Source: Malania oleifera
Lineage: Eukaryota > Streptophyta > Magnoliopsida > Santalales > Ximeniaceae
Direction: 5' to 3'
Assembly (NCBI RefSeq): GCF_029873635.1
Contig: NC_080425.1
Span: 41,667,390 to 41,731,389 of the forward strand
Length of the DNA: 64,000 nucleotides
This document shows, one piece after another, positions 11,847-22,815 of the stretch. The notes below the pieces were generated by a model, which was not told the origin of the DNA, ran no database searches, and saw only the letters and a list, made by a program, of their open reading frames with translations. The position numbers and the translations under genes were made by a program. Position 1 is the stretch's first letter; each line of letters opens with the position of its first letter.

Positions 11847-12836
11847 ATGAAGTACAAATCCTTGAATTCAAGTCAATTTGTTGGAAGATTTGGCTTCACT
11901 CGACGAATTCAGACTCCCAAATTTCTCATACCTGTCCGACAAACCAGCACTTTTGTGATTCCGAACACAGATGATGGCCACCTTGCTGTATCCTTGACCG
12001 AGGAGAATGCAAACACAAATCATGGTCTCAACAATGGAGTAGAGACTTGGTTGAGCAAATGGTCACCTCCTGGGTACCTATGGAGAGGATTATCGGTTCC
12101 CATCCTGGCAGGGCAGGTAATTTTAAGGACCCTGAAAGGCAAAGTCCACTGGAGGAACACACTCCAACAACTAGAAAGAGTTGGGCCGAAATCAGTTGGT
12201 GTCTGTCTCTTAACTTCGGCCTTTGTTGGCATGGCCTTCACCATCCAATTTGTTAGAGAATTCACCAGATTAGGTTTGAACAGATCTGTTGGTGGTGTAC
12301 TCGCCCTGGCCTTCGCAAGGGAGCTGAGTCCTGTGGTGACATCGGTGGTAGTTGCAGGTCGTATTGGTAGTGCTTTTGCTGCAGAGTTGGGAACAATGCA
12401 GGTTTCTGAGCAAACTGACACCTTGAGAGTTCTTGGGGCAAATCCTGTTGATTATCTGATCACACCAAGAGTGCTTGCATCTTGCATTGCGTTACCTATT
12501 TTGACTTTAATGTGTTTCACGGTGGGAATGGCTTCCAGTGCTCTGTTGGCTGACACTGTTTATGGGGTTAGCATTAACATTATCTTGGATTCTGCTCAGA
12601 GAGCTCTCAAGTCGTGGGATATAATTAGTGCAATGATCAAGTCGCAAGTTTTTGGTGCAATCATATCTATTGTGAGCTGTGCATGGGGAGTTACTACCAT
12701 GGGAGGTGCCAAAGGTGTTGGAGAGTCGACAACTTCAGCCGTCGTCCTCTCTCTGGTTGGTATTTTTATTGCTGATTTTGCACTTTCTTGTATCTTCTTT
12801 CAGGGAGCTGGGGATTCACTTAAGAATTGTGTATAA
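11847..12836 (+). CDS. TGD1: TGD1-like chloroplast inner-envelope lipid permease (MlaE family)
   Basis: A complete 329-residue frame. TGD1 is the permease of the TGD1-TGD2-TGD3 ABC importer in the inner chloroplast envelope, which brings ER-derived lipid precursors into the plastid for galactolipid synthesis; TGD2 is the substrate-binding MCE protein and TGD3 the ATPase. Residues 1-70 are variable and rich in Ser/Thr/Arg, as expected for a transit peptide. The MlaE domain spans about 110-325, with FARELSPVV (156-164), the cytoplasmic loop GSAFAAELGTMQVSEQTDTL (174-193) and Gly-rich membrane segments to the C-terminal FFQGAGDSLKN. The size is close to known TGD1 proteins. ATG 11847 is the first in-frame Met after the acceptor at 11818. 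No stop, frameshift or coding-region intron is seen, so the gene looks functional. It is the only plastid-lipid gene here. Confidence 0.94.
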   Translation: MKYKSLNSSQFVGRFGFTRRIQTPKFLIPVRQTSTFVIPNTDDGHLAVSLTEENANTNHGLNNGVETWLSKWSPPGYLWRGLSVPILAGQVILRTLKGKVHWRNTLQQLERVGPKSVGVCLLTSAFVGMAFTIQFVREFTRLGLNRSVGGVLALAFARELSPVVTSVVVAGRIGSAFAAELGTMQVSEQTDTLRVLGANPVDYLITPRVLASCIALPILTLMCFTVGMASSALLADTVYGVSINIILDSAQRALKSWDIISAMIKSQVFGAIISIVSCAWGVTTMGGAKGVGESTTSAVVLSLVGIFIADFALSCIFFQGAGDSLKNCV

Positions 12837-13020
12837 TGTAGGGGACATCATATTGTTGCGCAGTTTTTTTTATTTCGTTGTAAATAGTCAAGCATCAGAA
12901 ACCGGGGAAAAAGGGGTGAGGGGTAATGGTTTTTGTTGCATGAAATGATCTTTTGGGATTCAAATCTAGAACATAGTTCAAAGTAAAAATAAATTGGTTT
13001 TATTGCCAATAGGCAGGATC
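12837..13020 (+). terminator. 3'UTR and candidate poly(A) signal of TGD1
   Basis: T-rich DNA after the stop codon holds an AATAAA at 12988-12993, about 150 bp downstream, suitable as a plant near-upstream polyadenylation element. The cleavage site cannot be fixed from sequence. Confidence 0.45.
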
Positions 13021-13030
13021 ACTGCCTAGG

Positions 13031-13044
13031 TATATATATGTGTG

Positions 13045-13077
<33 letters not shown>

Positions 13078-13078
13078 C
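13031..13078. repeat. (TA)n/(TG)n microsatellite
   Basis: TATATATATG, then (TG)6, then (TA)12 just after the TGD1 3' end. Confidence 0.95.
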
Positions 13079-13239
13079 GTGACAATTAATTAATTGAAAA
13101 AAAATCATGATATGAAGTTCAGAATAATTCATAACAATTATTTGAAAAAAAAAACAAGAAAAAGAAGAAGATGAGTATGAAACAAACAAGGAGCATTGAA
13201 ATGGATACACCTCGAGATTTATGAAATGTGTTTATTGAA

Positions 13240-13375
13240 GTTTAAAATATTTCTTAGATAATCAATTATTCTTTTTGTATAGCGGATCAATATTTAAACT
13301 TGTATGAGTTTAGAATATTTCATAGATAATCAATTATACTTTTTGCACAGCTGATCAATCTTTAAACTTGTATGA
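13240..13375. repeat. tandem duplication of a 68 bp unit
   Basis: Two adjacent copies (13240-13307 and 13308-13375) share the order GTTTARAATATTTC, AGATAATCAATTAT, CTTTTTG, GATCAAT, TTTAAACTTGTATGA, with under ten differences. The equal unit length indicates a local tandem duplication. Confidence 0.85.
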
Positions 13376-13505
13376 CTCTTCTATTTGAAATTGACAGCAT
13401 ATGACTTAACCAATAACAGAAATTTTAATTGACAGCAGGCATTTATTTGAAGGACATGAAATTAAATAAAAATCAAATTCAATGAAATTGAAAGATTCAA
13501 AAGAT

Positions 13506-13506
<1 letters not shown>

Positions 13507-13545
<39 letters not shown>
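13507..13545. repeat. (TA)n microsatellite
   Basis: About 19 uninterrupted TA units. Confidence 0.95.
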
Positions 13546-13548
<3 letters not shown>

Positions 13549-13880
13549 CAATTCTCATTACTTCAAAGTTAATTGTCTTATTTCCTTTGAAAATAATTTT
13601 GTATGGACATCAATATCAATATAGAACAAAGAAGTAAAAAGAGAAAAGAAATGAGAACCTAAATAATAAATGCATGTTGGAAATATTTCAACTTTTGACT
13701 AATTATAGTAAGACCAAATAAATGGTGGAAATAGAGTGCAAAAGAATGAAGTAATATAATTTAATGTCATTATTTTTGTTGAAATTTGATTAACTACAAA
13801 TGTTCGTATTTGGAAAAATTTGGCAATAAAAGTAAGGGATGGAAATTTTCTCTTTGTTGTAGGCTTAATAATCTCACGGA

Positions 13881-13883
<3 letters not shown>

Positions 13884-13916
<33 letters not shown>
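13884..13916. repeat. poly(A) tract of about 33 bases
   Basis: A pure A run. Nothing coding is seen immediately upstream, so it cannot be assigned to a retroposon. Confidence 0.8.
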
Positions 13917-13918
<2 letters not shown>

Positions 13919-15819
13919 GATTTAGATCCAAGATTTTTAAAATTTGGGAATAATGGCTTTTTTAGAAGGATGATGTGCATAAAGACAATAAAATTCAAAA
14001 TTTGACCCAAAGTATGACTAGAAATAATTTTGTAGTTGCTTAATGCTACTCACAATATATAATTTTAGAAAGCTCTAAATAATCAAGAGTAAAGATTTCT
14101 ATCTCAAACTAATTTCATATTCTCACCCCCTTTTTAGGGTCCACTTCATGTTTCTAGACTTGGGTAGAAGTTAGAAACCTAACTTTCTTTACAAAAGATC
14201 AATCATTGGATAGATTACAAACATAAACCGAAACATAAAGGATGAGAATTAAATTGAGAATAAGAAGGATATGATTTAAGGTTATTGACGATGGTCTTAG
14301 ATCATCAATAGCTCCTTGTATTTCAATTAGGTAACAAACAAATTAAAATAAAATTAAGATAGATAGGTTAAGATGAAAAGGAGATAAAGTGCTTACTTGA
14401 AATGCCAAAAGAGAGTTTCCTTGAAGGTAACTGTTGACATGGAGCATGGAGTCAATATGCGCCCATCATTGAAGCCATCAAAATGTCAAATGACATGTTT
14501 CTTTGGAAGAACCCTCCCTTTTTGTTGCATTTGGTTCAAGCCATTATCTAAATTCTACTAAATTTAGCAAATTCAAATGAAGGGTCACACCAATGAATGG
14601 AGATATTTTTTTGGGAAATGGTTAGCCACTTTGATGAGAAGATGATCGCCTCCCTTCGCTACAATCCATGACCCCAGAAGCTGCTTATTTAGCGTTAACA
14701 TGCTCATGGTGTGCATCAAACTTTTTTGGCTCAATAAATAATAAACTGCAGTATTGAAGACACATAATTATCCTTTGAAAGTATAATAAGGCTACACTTA
14801 CCAAAAAGTAAAGTCGAGATCATTGGCCAAACTTTATAATGTTTATATTGCATTCTTCCAAGTCAATTGACCCTAAACTCTATAATGTTCCCAAATTTTC
14901 AAATCCTTTGCAAAAACCTTGGGGAAAAAAAAAAAAGGCAATCGCGTGCTCTCTAGTATCTCCCTGCACTATCATGTATGCAGAACCTTCACCTCCAAAA
15001 TCCTTAATAAATCTCCACAACCCCTCTTCCACTGCTTGCTTCAAATTGAACCCTCAGTTCAAATTGTTCTTTTCCTTTGATTGCTTGATTTATATAACAA
15101 GATAAATAACCTAAGGGAATTCAAATTATACAGTGACGGAATGAAAATGCATAGAAAATGAAGAGGAAGAGGTTGAAGACAACCAAATGACTATTTGTGT
15201 TTAGGTTTTGGGATATGGAAGAAATTTTCATTTTGAATGAATGAATATAAAGGGTAAATTTGGAATTTTAAAATTTGACACCTTGGGACTACTAGATTTT
15301 CTCCTTTATGCTTTTAAAAGTATTTTAATATATACAAATATAAATATAAATATAAATAAATAAGACCTAACTAGCAAGTCACATAAACCCCCCCTCCTTT
15401 TTAAGCCCCTAGTCTCGTAGACACTTTAAATTTCCTAATTCACGCTTCTTCAATTTCCTTTTACTTGCATCCAAGAGAACTTTGTTACCTCTAGGATTAG
15501 AAAAACACAAAATTATCTCATCTATCCATTATTAACCTTCAAAGTTTCTTTCATCAAACTAAACAATTAGAGTGGCAATGACAGATAGGATAAATACCAA
15601 AGTAATTGATTCAAAATCATAGCCTCTGATATTAAATTTCATCCAAAAGCAAACTGTCCACATCTACAAGTTCACATATATCAACACTTCTAGAAGAAGG
15701 TAAGAAGAAAATATATTAATCTTGGGGAAACAACATACATTGAAAGAAGATTACAAACAACATTAAAAAGTATAAAACACCAACAAAATTATCAAAAACT
15801 AACTAAACCTTAACATGAG
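13917..15819. other. intergenic DNA, no feature recognised
   Basis: AT-rich sequence without a supported coding frame; the short frame at 14839-15105 has no recognisable domain. Only simple A-rich stretches (about 14920-14937 and 15330-15362) were noticed. Confidence 0.5.
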
Positions 15820-16660
15820 TAATTTATATTTCATTATATCCATTTATTAAGGAGATTAAACAACTGGGATTGATAGAGTGATCTTTAAACACAATTCTTG
15901 TCCTTCCTCTCCATATGATATACTGAAGTAGGTATAATCAATTTATTCAAACTTGCAATAGCTACCTTTAAATTTGTAATTTTTCTAAGCTCATTCTTCT
16001 ACATTTGTGAAGGATTCCAAATTCCTTTTGACTTAGTCATTGCCTTGTATACTAAAGAACAAGGAAAAAAAAGAAAGAAAAAAAATGGTCATTGCTTTCA
16101 TTTGCCTCTCTACAGGGGGAAAAAAAATAGTGGTGATTGGATATCCTTCCATTTAGTCACCATGTTAAGAGTTCTTAGCCTATTTTAGGCAACCCATAGT
16201 GCAATAGCATATCTAGGAATGTTTTAAACCAAATCATTTTATGTCAATAGGTGAAATTATAATTCTCCCTATTGACATCCCAAACTTTAGTAAACAAAAT
16301 GTTTTTAAGCCTATTTCCAGTGACAGTTAATTGATTAGCCTTTTCTGGATCAGAGTGGAAATTGATAGCTAGTATGACTTCATGAACTATGCGAGAACCT
16401 AATCTAGACTAGGCCTATACATTGCCTTATATTAATTCTGACACCTTTGCATTTGTGGGAAGTAAAAATTCTCTTAATATGGGGAAATTATATTTATAGT
16501 CAAGAGGCCAAAAGTATGTCAGTTGTAAAAAAATAGTGCCCTTTCCATTTCCAATTTTGTATTTGAAGCAATTGGCCACTTTATCCCTAATTTTCAAAAT
16601 CCTTTTTGAGGAAGGAATGTCATGGGGAGGAGGGTTAATAGCTGGTAGGCTCACAAAGGT
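15820..16660 (-). pseudogene. LINE ORF2 C-terminal fragment
   Basis: Read on the minus strand, 16654-16427 encodes KRILKIRDKVANCFKYKIGNGKGTIF, then LPTNAKVSELI, the pattern between RT and the zinc-binding domain in plant LINE ORF2 (Leu-Arg, then YKIGNG, then LP..AKVS). Further down, in shifted frames and with stops, come WFKTFPRYAIALWVAQNRLRT (16235-16170), resembling the start of zf-RVT, and YHIWRGRTRIVFKD (about 15925-15880), resembling the usual YHIWxERN ending. It is clearly dead. Its upstream end is cut by the LTR fragment at 16661. Confidence 0.6.
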
Positions 16661-17126
16661 TTGGGTTCTTAACTACCAAAGATAAAATTTATAAACCTAA
16701 CTAACCCAAGTTCAGTAGAACACTAAGTAAGTCGGGTGTCGATCCACAAGAACTACAATGTAGTTATTTACCACTTCCAGCCTAATTTACTACACTTTAT
16801 GTAAAATGGAAAAAGGAGAGATTTTGAAATGGTTTTTCTAACAACTACAAAAGCATGTAAATTTATATTAACACTACTCCTAGAAAGTAGGTCTTAGATT
16901 ATGAATCAAGTTTAGGCTATCGTGTGCGCTAACTATGTCCGATTAGTTATCCGTCCTAGGCTAATGGTTAAGTGAACCATTCGATGGCATAGGGTAGTGA
17001 AGGTGCACCAATCGTCCGGAGCACGATCGAGAACCAGGGTATACCCTATCTAATGATCACGAGATCACCTCGTACATGAACCGTAGCCTAGTTCGTATAA
17101 GTGATTGAATCCCTAGCTAGGCTATC
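16661..17126 (-). repeat. LTR family D fragment, inverted
   Basis: The reverse complement matches the last 470 bp of the LTRs at 17127 and 37617. Shared landmarks include GGATCGACACCCGACTT, GGTTAGTTAGG, TAGTTAAGG, AGGAGTAG and GATAGGGTATAC. Only the R/U5 side is present. It abuts the forward copy at 17127. Confidence 0.8.
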
Positions 17127-18600
17127 TGATAAGTCCCTAAAATGCATTATTTTAGGCCCTCAATTACCTTTTTTTATCCTCAATTATTTTGTATGTAACC
17201 CTTTGTTAACATAGTTCGGAGTTATGCAAGGTTTGTTCGTGTTTTAGGAAATATAGGTTAAAATCAAGGAGTTAAGCGTTACGAGAAGCCAAGGGAGTAC
17301 TTGGGATACTTAGAGCTCAAATCCAATGTTCAACCAAGCTCTTGAAGCCTCATCACACATCAAAGGAGAGAAGAATCTGTTCAACCATGTGGTGCGACCA
17401 GTAACACAAGGGGCGACCAAGTCACCAGCTGAAAACTCCAAGGTTCAGTCTGAAGAAGAATTGCTGCAAGGTTCGACCAAGTGCCTGACCAAGTGACCCT
17501 CAAGGGCGACTAAGTCAAGATATTGAAGATTACCGAGCCTTGAAATACCAAGAGTATCAACGAAGTGGTCGACCAAGAGAATTTGAAGGGCGACTATGTC
17601 GAGTTCCTGAGATTTCCTAAAGTTCGAGATCCTGCAAGTCTTGACCATCAACTCGACCAGCAAGACCCTATGGTGCGACGAAGTTGAAGATGCTGAGGAT
17701 TCAAATCCTTGATTTCCCGCGAGTCTCGACCAAGTGCGACCAAGGGAAAGCATGGGTGCGACGTGGTCGACAACAACGATCTTGTGCGCGAGATTTCTAC
17801 AGAGCTTTCCTATTTTGAAATTCAAAACTTGTAAACCCTAATGGGTATAAATAAAAGCTACAAACATGTTCTCTGGGTTCCTCTTTGGTTGATTTTGGGT
17901 TAGTGATAGACCTAAAATGCCATTGAGAGCCAATCTAGATTAGATTTAATGCTTTCAATTTATATTCATGTTTTGGTTCTCTATTGTATGAATGATCATT
18001 AGTGACAAACGATTTGTTAGCAATACAAAGCCATCTTTACTACTTTCATATTTACATGCTTTGATTTAATTGATTTCCTTTACTTCTTTCCTTTATCGCT
18101 TTCCTTTATTGCTTTGATTGTGAAGAAGTCCTAAAGATAGGATAGCACTACAACCGATTCAGTCAGATATACGTTGTAGGCTATGGATACTAAAGAGGTT
18201 TTGCGTGGTCGCTGAGATAGGGTATACTCCAGTTCCCGATCATGCTTCGGATAGTTGGTGCACCCTTGCTACCCTATGCCTTCAAACGGTTCCTCTCACC
18301 ATTTAGCCTAATATAGATAGCTAACCGAACGAAGTTTACGCACACGACATCCTAAGTTTGATTTATCAATTGAGCACTGCTTTGTAGGAGTAGAGGTAAT
18401 ATAGATTTTACATGCTTTCATTAGGTTGCTAGAAAAACCCCACCTTTACACTCTCTTTTCACACAAAGCTATAATAAACTAGATTGGAAACAGTTGATAA
18501 TTGCGCTTTTAGTCCCTGAGGATCGACACCCGACTTTCTCGACTTTCTACAGAACTTGGGATTAGTTAGGTATTATAAATATTATTTTTGGTAGTTAAGG
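17127..18600 (+). repeat. LTR family D, forward copy (Ty3/gypsy, Athila-like)
   Basis: It starts TGATAAGTCCCTAAAATGCA like the LTR at 37617 and runs in parallel to the TAGTTAAGGA end, about 1.47 kb. Neither primer site nor gag follows, so it is a solo or truncated LTR. U3 carries an array of CGACC/GGTCG words (17390-17795) immediately before a TATAAATA box at 17846-17853. It joins a gypsy pol tail near 18600. No target duplication is visible because the left neighbour is another LTR fragment. Confidence 0.8.
17390..17853 (+). promoter_or_regulatory. LTR D U3 motif array and TATA box
   Basis: Repeated words such as GTGCGACCA, GGCGACCAAGTC, TGGTCGACCAAG and CGACGTGGTCGAC recur roughly every 20-50 bases and end about 50 bp before TATAAATA (17846-17853). 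CGACC and its complement GGTCG can pair between copies. Placement before the TATA box suggests a U3 enhancer or silencer array; this is inference. Confidence 0.6.
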
Positions 18601-18836
18601 ACTCAAGTGATATAAACCAACAAGCTCCAATTGCACAAGATGATCTGCACATGCCAAGCAGACCCATCACAAGAGCTAGAGCCAAGAAGGTCAAAGAGGC
18701 TATGCAAGGACTAATTGAGAAGTTGCTTGAGCAAGAGTCAATGAGTGCCATGGACACTAAAGAAAATGACTTTCTTGAAAAGCCTAAGATGGTAAATTGT
18801 CTAAAGACATGTGAAGATGGAACCTTAAGCCATTAA
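18588..18836 (+). pseudogene. Ty3/gypsy polyprotein C-terminal tail
   Basis: The frame contains SRPITRARAKKVKEAMQGLI (about residues 24-43). The PxTRARAKKxKEAxxGLI block is characteristic of the extreme C-terminus of plant Ty3/gypsy pol proteins, shortly before the 3' LTR. The stop at 18834-18836 is followed within five bases by an LTR start at 18841. The rest of pol to the left was replaced by the LTR D copies. Confidence 0.7.
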
Positions 18837-18840
18837 GGGA

Positions 18841-19367
18841 TGTTTTGGGGAATTTTTATTGTTTTAATTAAAGTATAGGTGAAATAGTGGGCCAATTGTG
18901 TCAATTAAGCATGCCATGTGACTCGCACATGTTTCATTAAATGGCATGACATATGACATGTGATTTGCACATGTTTCATTAAATGACATGATATGCTAAA
19001 GGTTATGTGGGGCTATTTTATTGGCCATATTAATATCATAGCCTATTTTTATTGGTTGGGTTGATGTCAAGGGTTTCTTTTATTTTTTATGAGTAGCCAA
19101 CTCTCTATTATATTGAAAAAGAGAATTTTTTGGCTGAATACAATTCCAAGTGAGGTTTATTTCTCTTCAAGTTCTTCATTGAACTTTCACCAAACTTATC
19201 AAAGGTGCTACCTTTGTGGTGTTCATCCATTAATTTGATATTCTTAGTTTGTGCTTCACGTCAAGCAATAGGTCAAGGACCCACTACCATGTCGAATCTT
19301 ATTTTGGGTTTGGGGTTTTGATAAATCTAATTTGGGGACTCCGGACGTTCATTCTTGGGGTTCCGCA
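18841..19367 (+). repeat. LTR of gypsy element I
   Basis: About 527 bp from TGTTTTGG to TTCCGCA. A pol tail and a short purine run AAGGGA precede it. The matching primer site and gag lie at 27795 and 28655, beyond the inserted copia element A: removing 19369-27785 joins CGCAT to CATTTGGTATCAGAGC, the normal LTR-to-primer arrangement. An internal duplication with CACATGTTTCATTAAATG occurs twice (18927-18986). No palindrome array was seen. Confidence 0.7.
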
Positions 19368-19368
19368 T

Positions 19369-21424
19369 TGTTGACCTTATAGGTCACGCCCGATTTTGAT
19401 TATGACAAATACTTATTATATCTAATGGGTGTTTGAGATTATGTGCTGGAGCTTAAATTGACAGATCTTAAAGCATATAGAGTAAGTGAAAATTGAAGAC
19501 CTAATTATTCAGCATTGTAATATATAATTCATTCATAATAATCATCACACACATCACATGCATAGTATAATACGTAAGCTTAGACTAAAATTGAATCATA
19601 ACCAAAATTAGACCTAGAAAAGACCTTAGGACACTCACCATTGCACTTGTATGTATTAGGCACTTGATTAGGGTGAATGTGTATTGAAACAGGACCAAAA
19701 TGCACAAGTTATGCACTTTCGGTCGATCGACCTATACAGGTTAGTTTGCCCTCAGTCGACTGAATCCGGTCTAGGTCAATCGGTTGACCAAAATTCAGTT
19801 GACCGAGCGCTTAAAGATTATTTGACCTTGGTTAACCGAACCACTTGGAAGTCAACAGTTTGAATTCCTAGTCGACCGAGAGACTTTTGAACTACACCAA
19901 CCTGGTCGACTGAGTTCCCACGTGTGGGAACCCAACAGTTTGGTCAATCGACCAGTTAGTTCATTTTCACCCTGGTAGACCGAATCACGCTATTTTGAAA
20001 AATCTCCCTTTCCGATCGACCGACCCTGAAGTTCAAAATTGGCCCAGTCGACCGAGCCATATGAACTTCGGTCGACCGAAAGTCTTCTAGTCGACCGGTG
20101 CTCTTGGGTTGCCTTGCATTTTTTGTCGTGGTTAAATATTTTTGACAGGGTTAAATTTGTCAAAACGTCATTAATCTTTTCTAATTATACCAATCTTGTT
20201 CCCAACGGTCATAATTCATAGGGTGTCTATAAATCCCCCTTCATTTGGGAAAATTAGTAACAAGATTAGTAAAAAAAAAACAAAATTTTCTCTCAAGCCA
20301 AAAACTCTCTACTACTCATACTCTTACTAAAATCACTCAAACTTACCCTCTCAAGTTCCTAAATCCTCTGTAAGTGTCTTGAGTGTTTGTGTTAATAGGT
20401 TTGCTCTCCCATTTTTGTGTGATTGAATCGATTTTCAACGAGAGCTAAACCTAAGTGTTCTTAGAGGGCTTTACTAATAAGCCTATCCTAAGAAAACTTG
20501 CATTTAGCTTCTGAGTATTGCATTTGTATTGCAATATCTTAGGAAACTTGTATTTATTTTTGGTTGCAAAAATGTTTTCAAAAACATACTCAAATATCTT
20601 GTGTGATTTATATTAACATATTTTTGAAAAGATATTTGTGTTTGTGATATTGATCTTTGTTGCAATATTTGTTCACTTACACATCATTTGCCGAATATAA
20701 AGATTACCTATCTTTTGCAAACCAAGCATATACAATATTTACGTGATTGACATATTCTGCTTATTGGAATATTTAAAACTTGAGTGATATCTTTGTTGGA
20801 GCACCTTGATTGAGAATACCTTGAAATAAAAAGATTCTTTGTTGACACTCTCACCCACTCATTAATTAGATTGCAAATATATTTGAGAGTTGAGATATTA
20901 GACTACACCGAGCTTACATATTAAATCATTTGTGGTGTATGTGACTGAACGCATTTGGGTACATATCTACTTTACACGAAAGCACAATCACTGTACCGAT
21001 ATTATTTGATTGTAAAATCTGAGTGTTTTTAGGCGTGGCCTGAGGGGGCGGTGATCCAGCCCGGTAAGGATTGTTGTAAAGGTTGAGGTCAACCCTGTGC
21101 TAATTGACTTGGTTTGTTTAGGTGCTGCTCCACCCGTTTAAGTGAACAAGTTATAGTGGTAATCCTTGTGCTTGTTAGCCAAGGCGGAGATGCAGGCAAT
21201 TGGCCGAACCTCGATAACATTTCTATGTGTCACCCCTACTTTACTGCTTTTTGGTGTATGTGTGTTTGATTAAATTGTTTTATTTACTTTCCGGTAAACA
21301 TTACATTAGTTGCACTAAATTGACCATAGGGTTGTGAATATACTGGTGTTAGGAGATTGACCTAGGGTTTAAATTTTAAAAATACCAATTCACCCCCCCT
21401 TTTGGGATCACGATAAAGCTAACA
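19369..21424 (+). repeat. LTR A, 5' copy of element A
   Basis: 2056 bp, TGTTGACC to GCTAACA, with TGTT/AACA inverted ends. Right at the start TGACCTTATAGGTCA can fold on itself. The U3 array of GGTCGACCGA words (19725-20105) precedes TATAAAT at 20228-20234. The 3' end holds ACCAATTCACCCCCC, a block shared with LTRs B, C and F. Its last 917 bp match 26857-27785 closely, and an inverted copy occupies 62214 to the window end. Confidence 0.92.
19720..20234 (+). promoter_or_regulatory. LTR A U3 palindrome array and TATA box
   Basis: About a dozen words based on GGTCGACCGA and its complement TCGGTCGACC, for example GTCGACCGAG, GGTCGACTGAG, GATCGACCGACC and AGTCGACCGAGCC, recur every 20-40 bases between 19725 and 20105. 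TATAAAT follows at 20228. Each word is near self-complementary. CpG content is far above that of the surrounding DNA. Confidence 0.7.
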
Positions 21425-21426
21425 AT

Positions 21427-21439
21427 TGGTATCAGAGCC
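21427..21439 (+). other. primer binding site of element A, tRNA-iMet type
   Basis: TGGTATCAGAGCC begins three bases after the LTR end, matching the initiator tRNA-Met 3' end. Confidence 0.9.
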
Positions 21440-21480
21440 ACGTAGCATAAACTAGTTGTTATTTTGCAAAAAGATCACAT

Positions 21481-22463
21481 ATGACTCATAGCTCCGTGAC
21501 CCCTTTCCTTGAGGGACCATCTTTCACATGCCCTCCTGTTTTCAGTGGTGTTAATTACACTTTCTTAAAACAAAGGATGCGCATCTACCTTCAGAATACT
21601 AATTGGAAGGTGTGGAGGATTGTCTTTAACGGAAACTATGTCCTTATGAAACTGAGGGTGCATCTAGGGTTCGTAAGACTGAGGATGAATATAATGATGA
21701 TGATATGAAAGCTGTTTGTCTTAATGCCACCGCCATGAATATTTTATACTGTAGTCTTGATGTAAATGAATTTAACATAATTATGGCATGTTCTACTGCA
21801 AAAGAAATATGAGATAAGTTAGAGGTCACACATGAGGGTACTAGAGATGTGAAGGACAGTAGGATAGATATGTTGATGAGTGAGTATGAGGCAATTAGGA
21901 TGAATGTAGGTGAGTCCATTCAGAGCATGTACACTAGATTCATACACATCATAAACTCACTACATGCATTAGGAAAGACCTATCCTACATATGAGATGAT
22001 TAGGAAGATCCTTAGAGGCTTACCTCCTGTTTGGGAAGCCAAGGCTATGACCATTGCTAAGGGTAGAGACCTTAAGGCCATGGCTCTAGATGAATTGATA
22101 GGTTCCTTGATCACTTATGAATTAGCCATAAATGAGAGACTTAGTGAGCATAATAGGGCTAATAAAGTGACTTCATTAAAAATCTCCACGAACATATCTA
22201 GTGAATACAGTGATTACGACACTGATGAGGATATGGCCATGCTAACCAGAAAATTTAGTAGATTTTTTAGGAAGAACAAGAAGCCATATAAAAAATACAG
22301 GGAGTCTACAATTGAAAAGGGAGAGTCTAGCAAAGGAAAAGAAAAATCAAATGCTCTTACATGCTATAACTGCAACAAGGTCGGGCACATCAAACCAGAC
22401 TGTCCACTGCTAAAAAAGGAGACTAAGAAAAAGAAGAAAGCCATGAAGGTTGGAACATCATAG
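21481..22463 (+). pseudogene. element A gag
   Basis: Starts at ATG 21481 with a copia Gag N-terminus (PPVFSGVNYTFLKQRMRIYL), shifts frame near 21645, and after a stop (TGA about 21812) continues in the frame 21849-22463. That part holds the UBN2 core MRKILRGLPPVWEAKAM-like segment (about 22000-22055), an acidic DYDTDEDMAML stretch, a Lys-rich linker and the zinc knuckle CYNCNKVGHIKPDC (about 22363-22404). Gag would form the virus-like particle. It is broken by at least one frameshift and one stop. Confidence 0.85.
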
Positions 22464-22466
22464 GAC

Positions 22467-22815
22467 AAACTTAGCAGCAGCGACTCAAAATCAGACCATA
22501 GCGACTTAAAAGTCACTAATTTGTGCTTGATGGCACACGAGGATGAGGTTTGCCTAAGATCGTCCTCCTTCAAGGATCGATGGTACTTGGATAGCGGGTG
22601 CTCATGGCACATGACCGGCCACAAGGGAAAGTTTACTTCAATTGTTCCCAAGGATGGAGACTATGTGACATTTGGCGACAATGTAAAAGGACGCATCATC
22701 GGGGTAGGTAAGGTTGGTAAAGATTCCTCTCTTACTATAGATAATGTTTTACTAGTTGATGGACAGAAACATAATTTACTAAGCATAAGTCAGTTTTGTG
22801 ACATAGGATATAAAG
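22467..22815 (+). pseudogene. element A protease, interrupted by a solo LTR
   Basis: The copia aspartic protease reads WYLDSGCSWHMTGHKGKF with its catalytic Asp, then VTFGDN, and the flap-end motif VDGQKHNLLSISQ. The frame is cut at 22815 by the LTR inserted at 22816. The same protein resumes at about 25095 after the duplicated TAAAG. Confidence 0.85.

Noticed and set aside
12020..12421. Minus-strand frame inside TGD1
   Set aside because: It is a shadow of the conserved plus-strand MlaE coding sequence.
17445..17825. Minus-strand frame of 126 codons
   Set aside because: It is produced by the CGACC array of LTR D; the repeats give a repetitive peptide.
19720..20105. Regularly spaced short repeats resembling a CRISPR array
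   Set aside because: The words are 10-12 bp and degenerate, spacers vary, the DNA is a plant LTR and no cas genes exist here.
21427..21439. TGGTATCAGAGC matches as possible tRNA pieces
   Set aside because: They sit at LTR ends as primer sites; no cloverleaf surrounds them. No tRNA or rRNA gene was found in the window.
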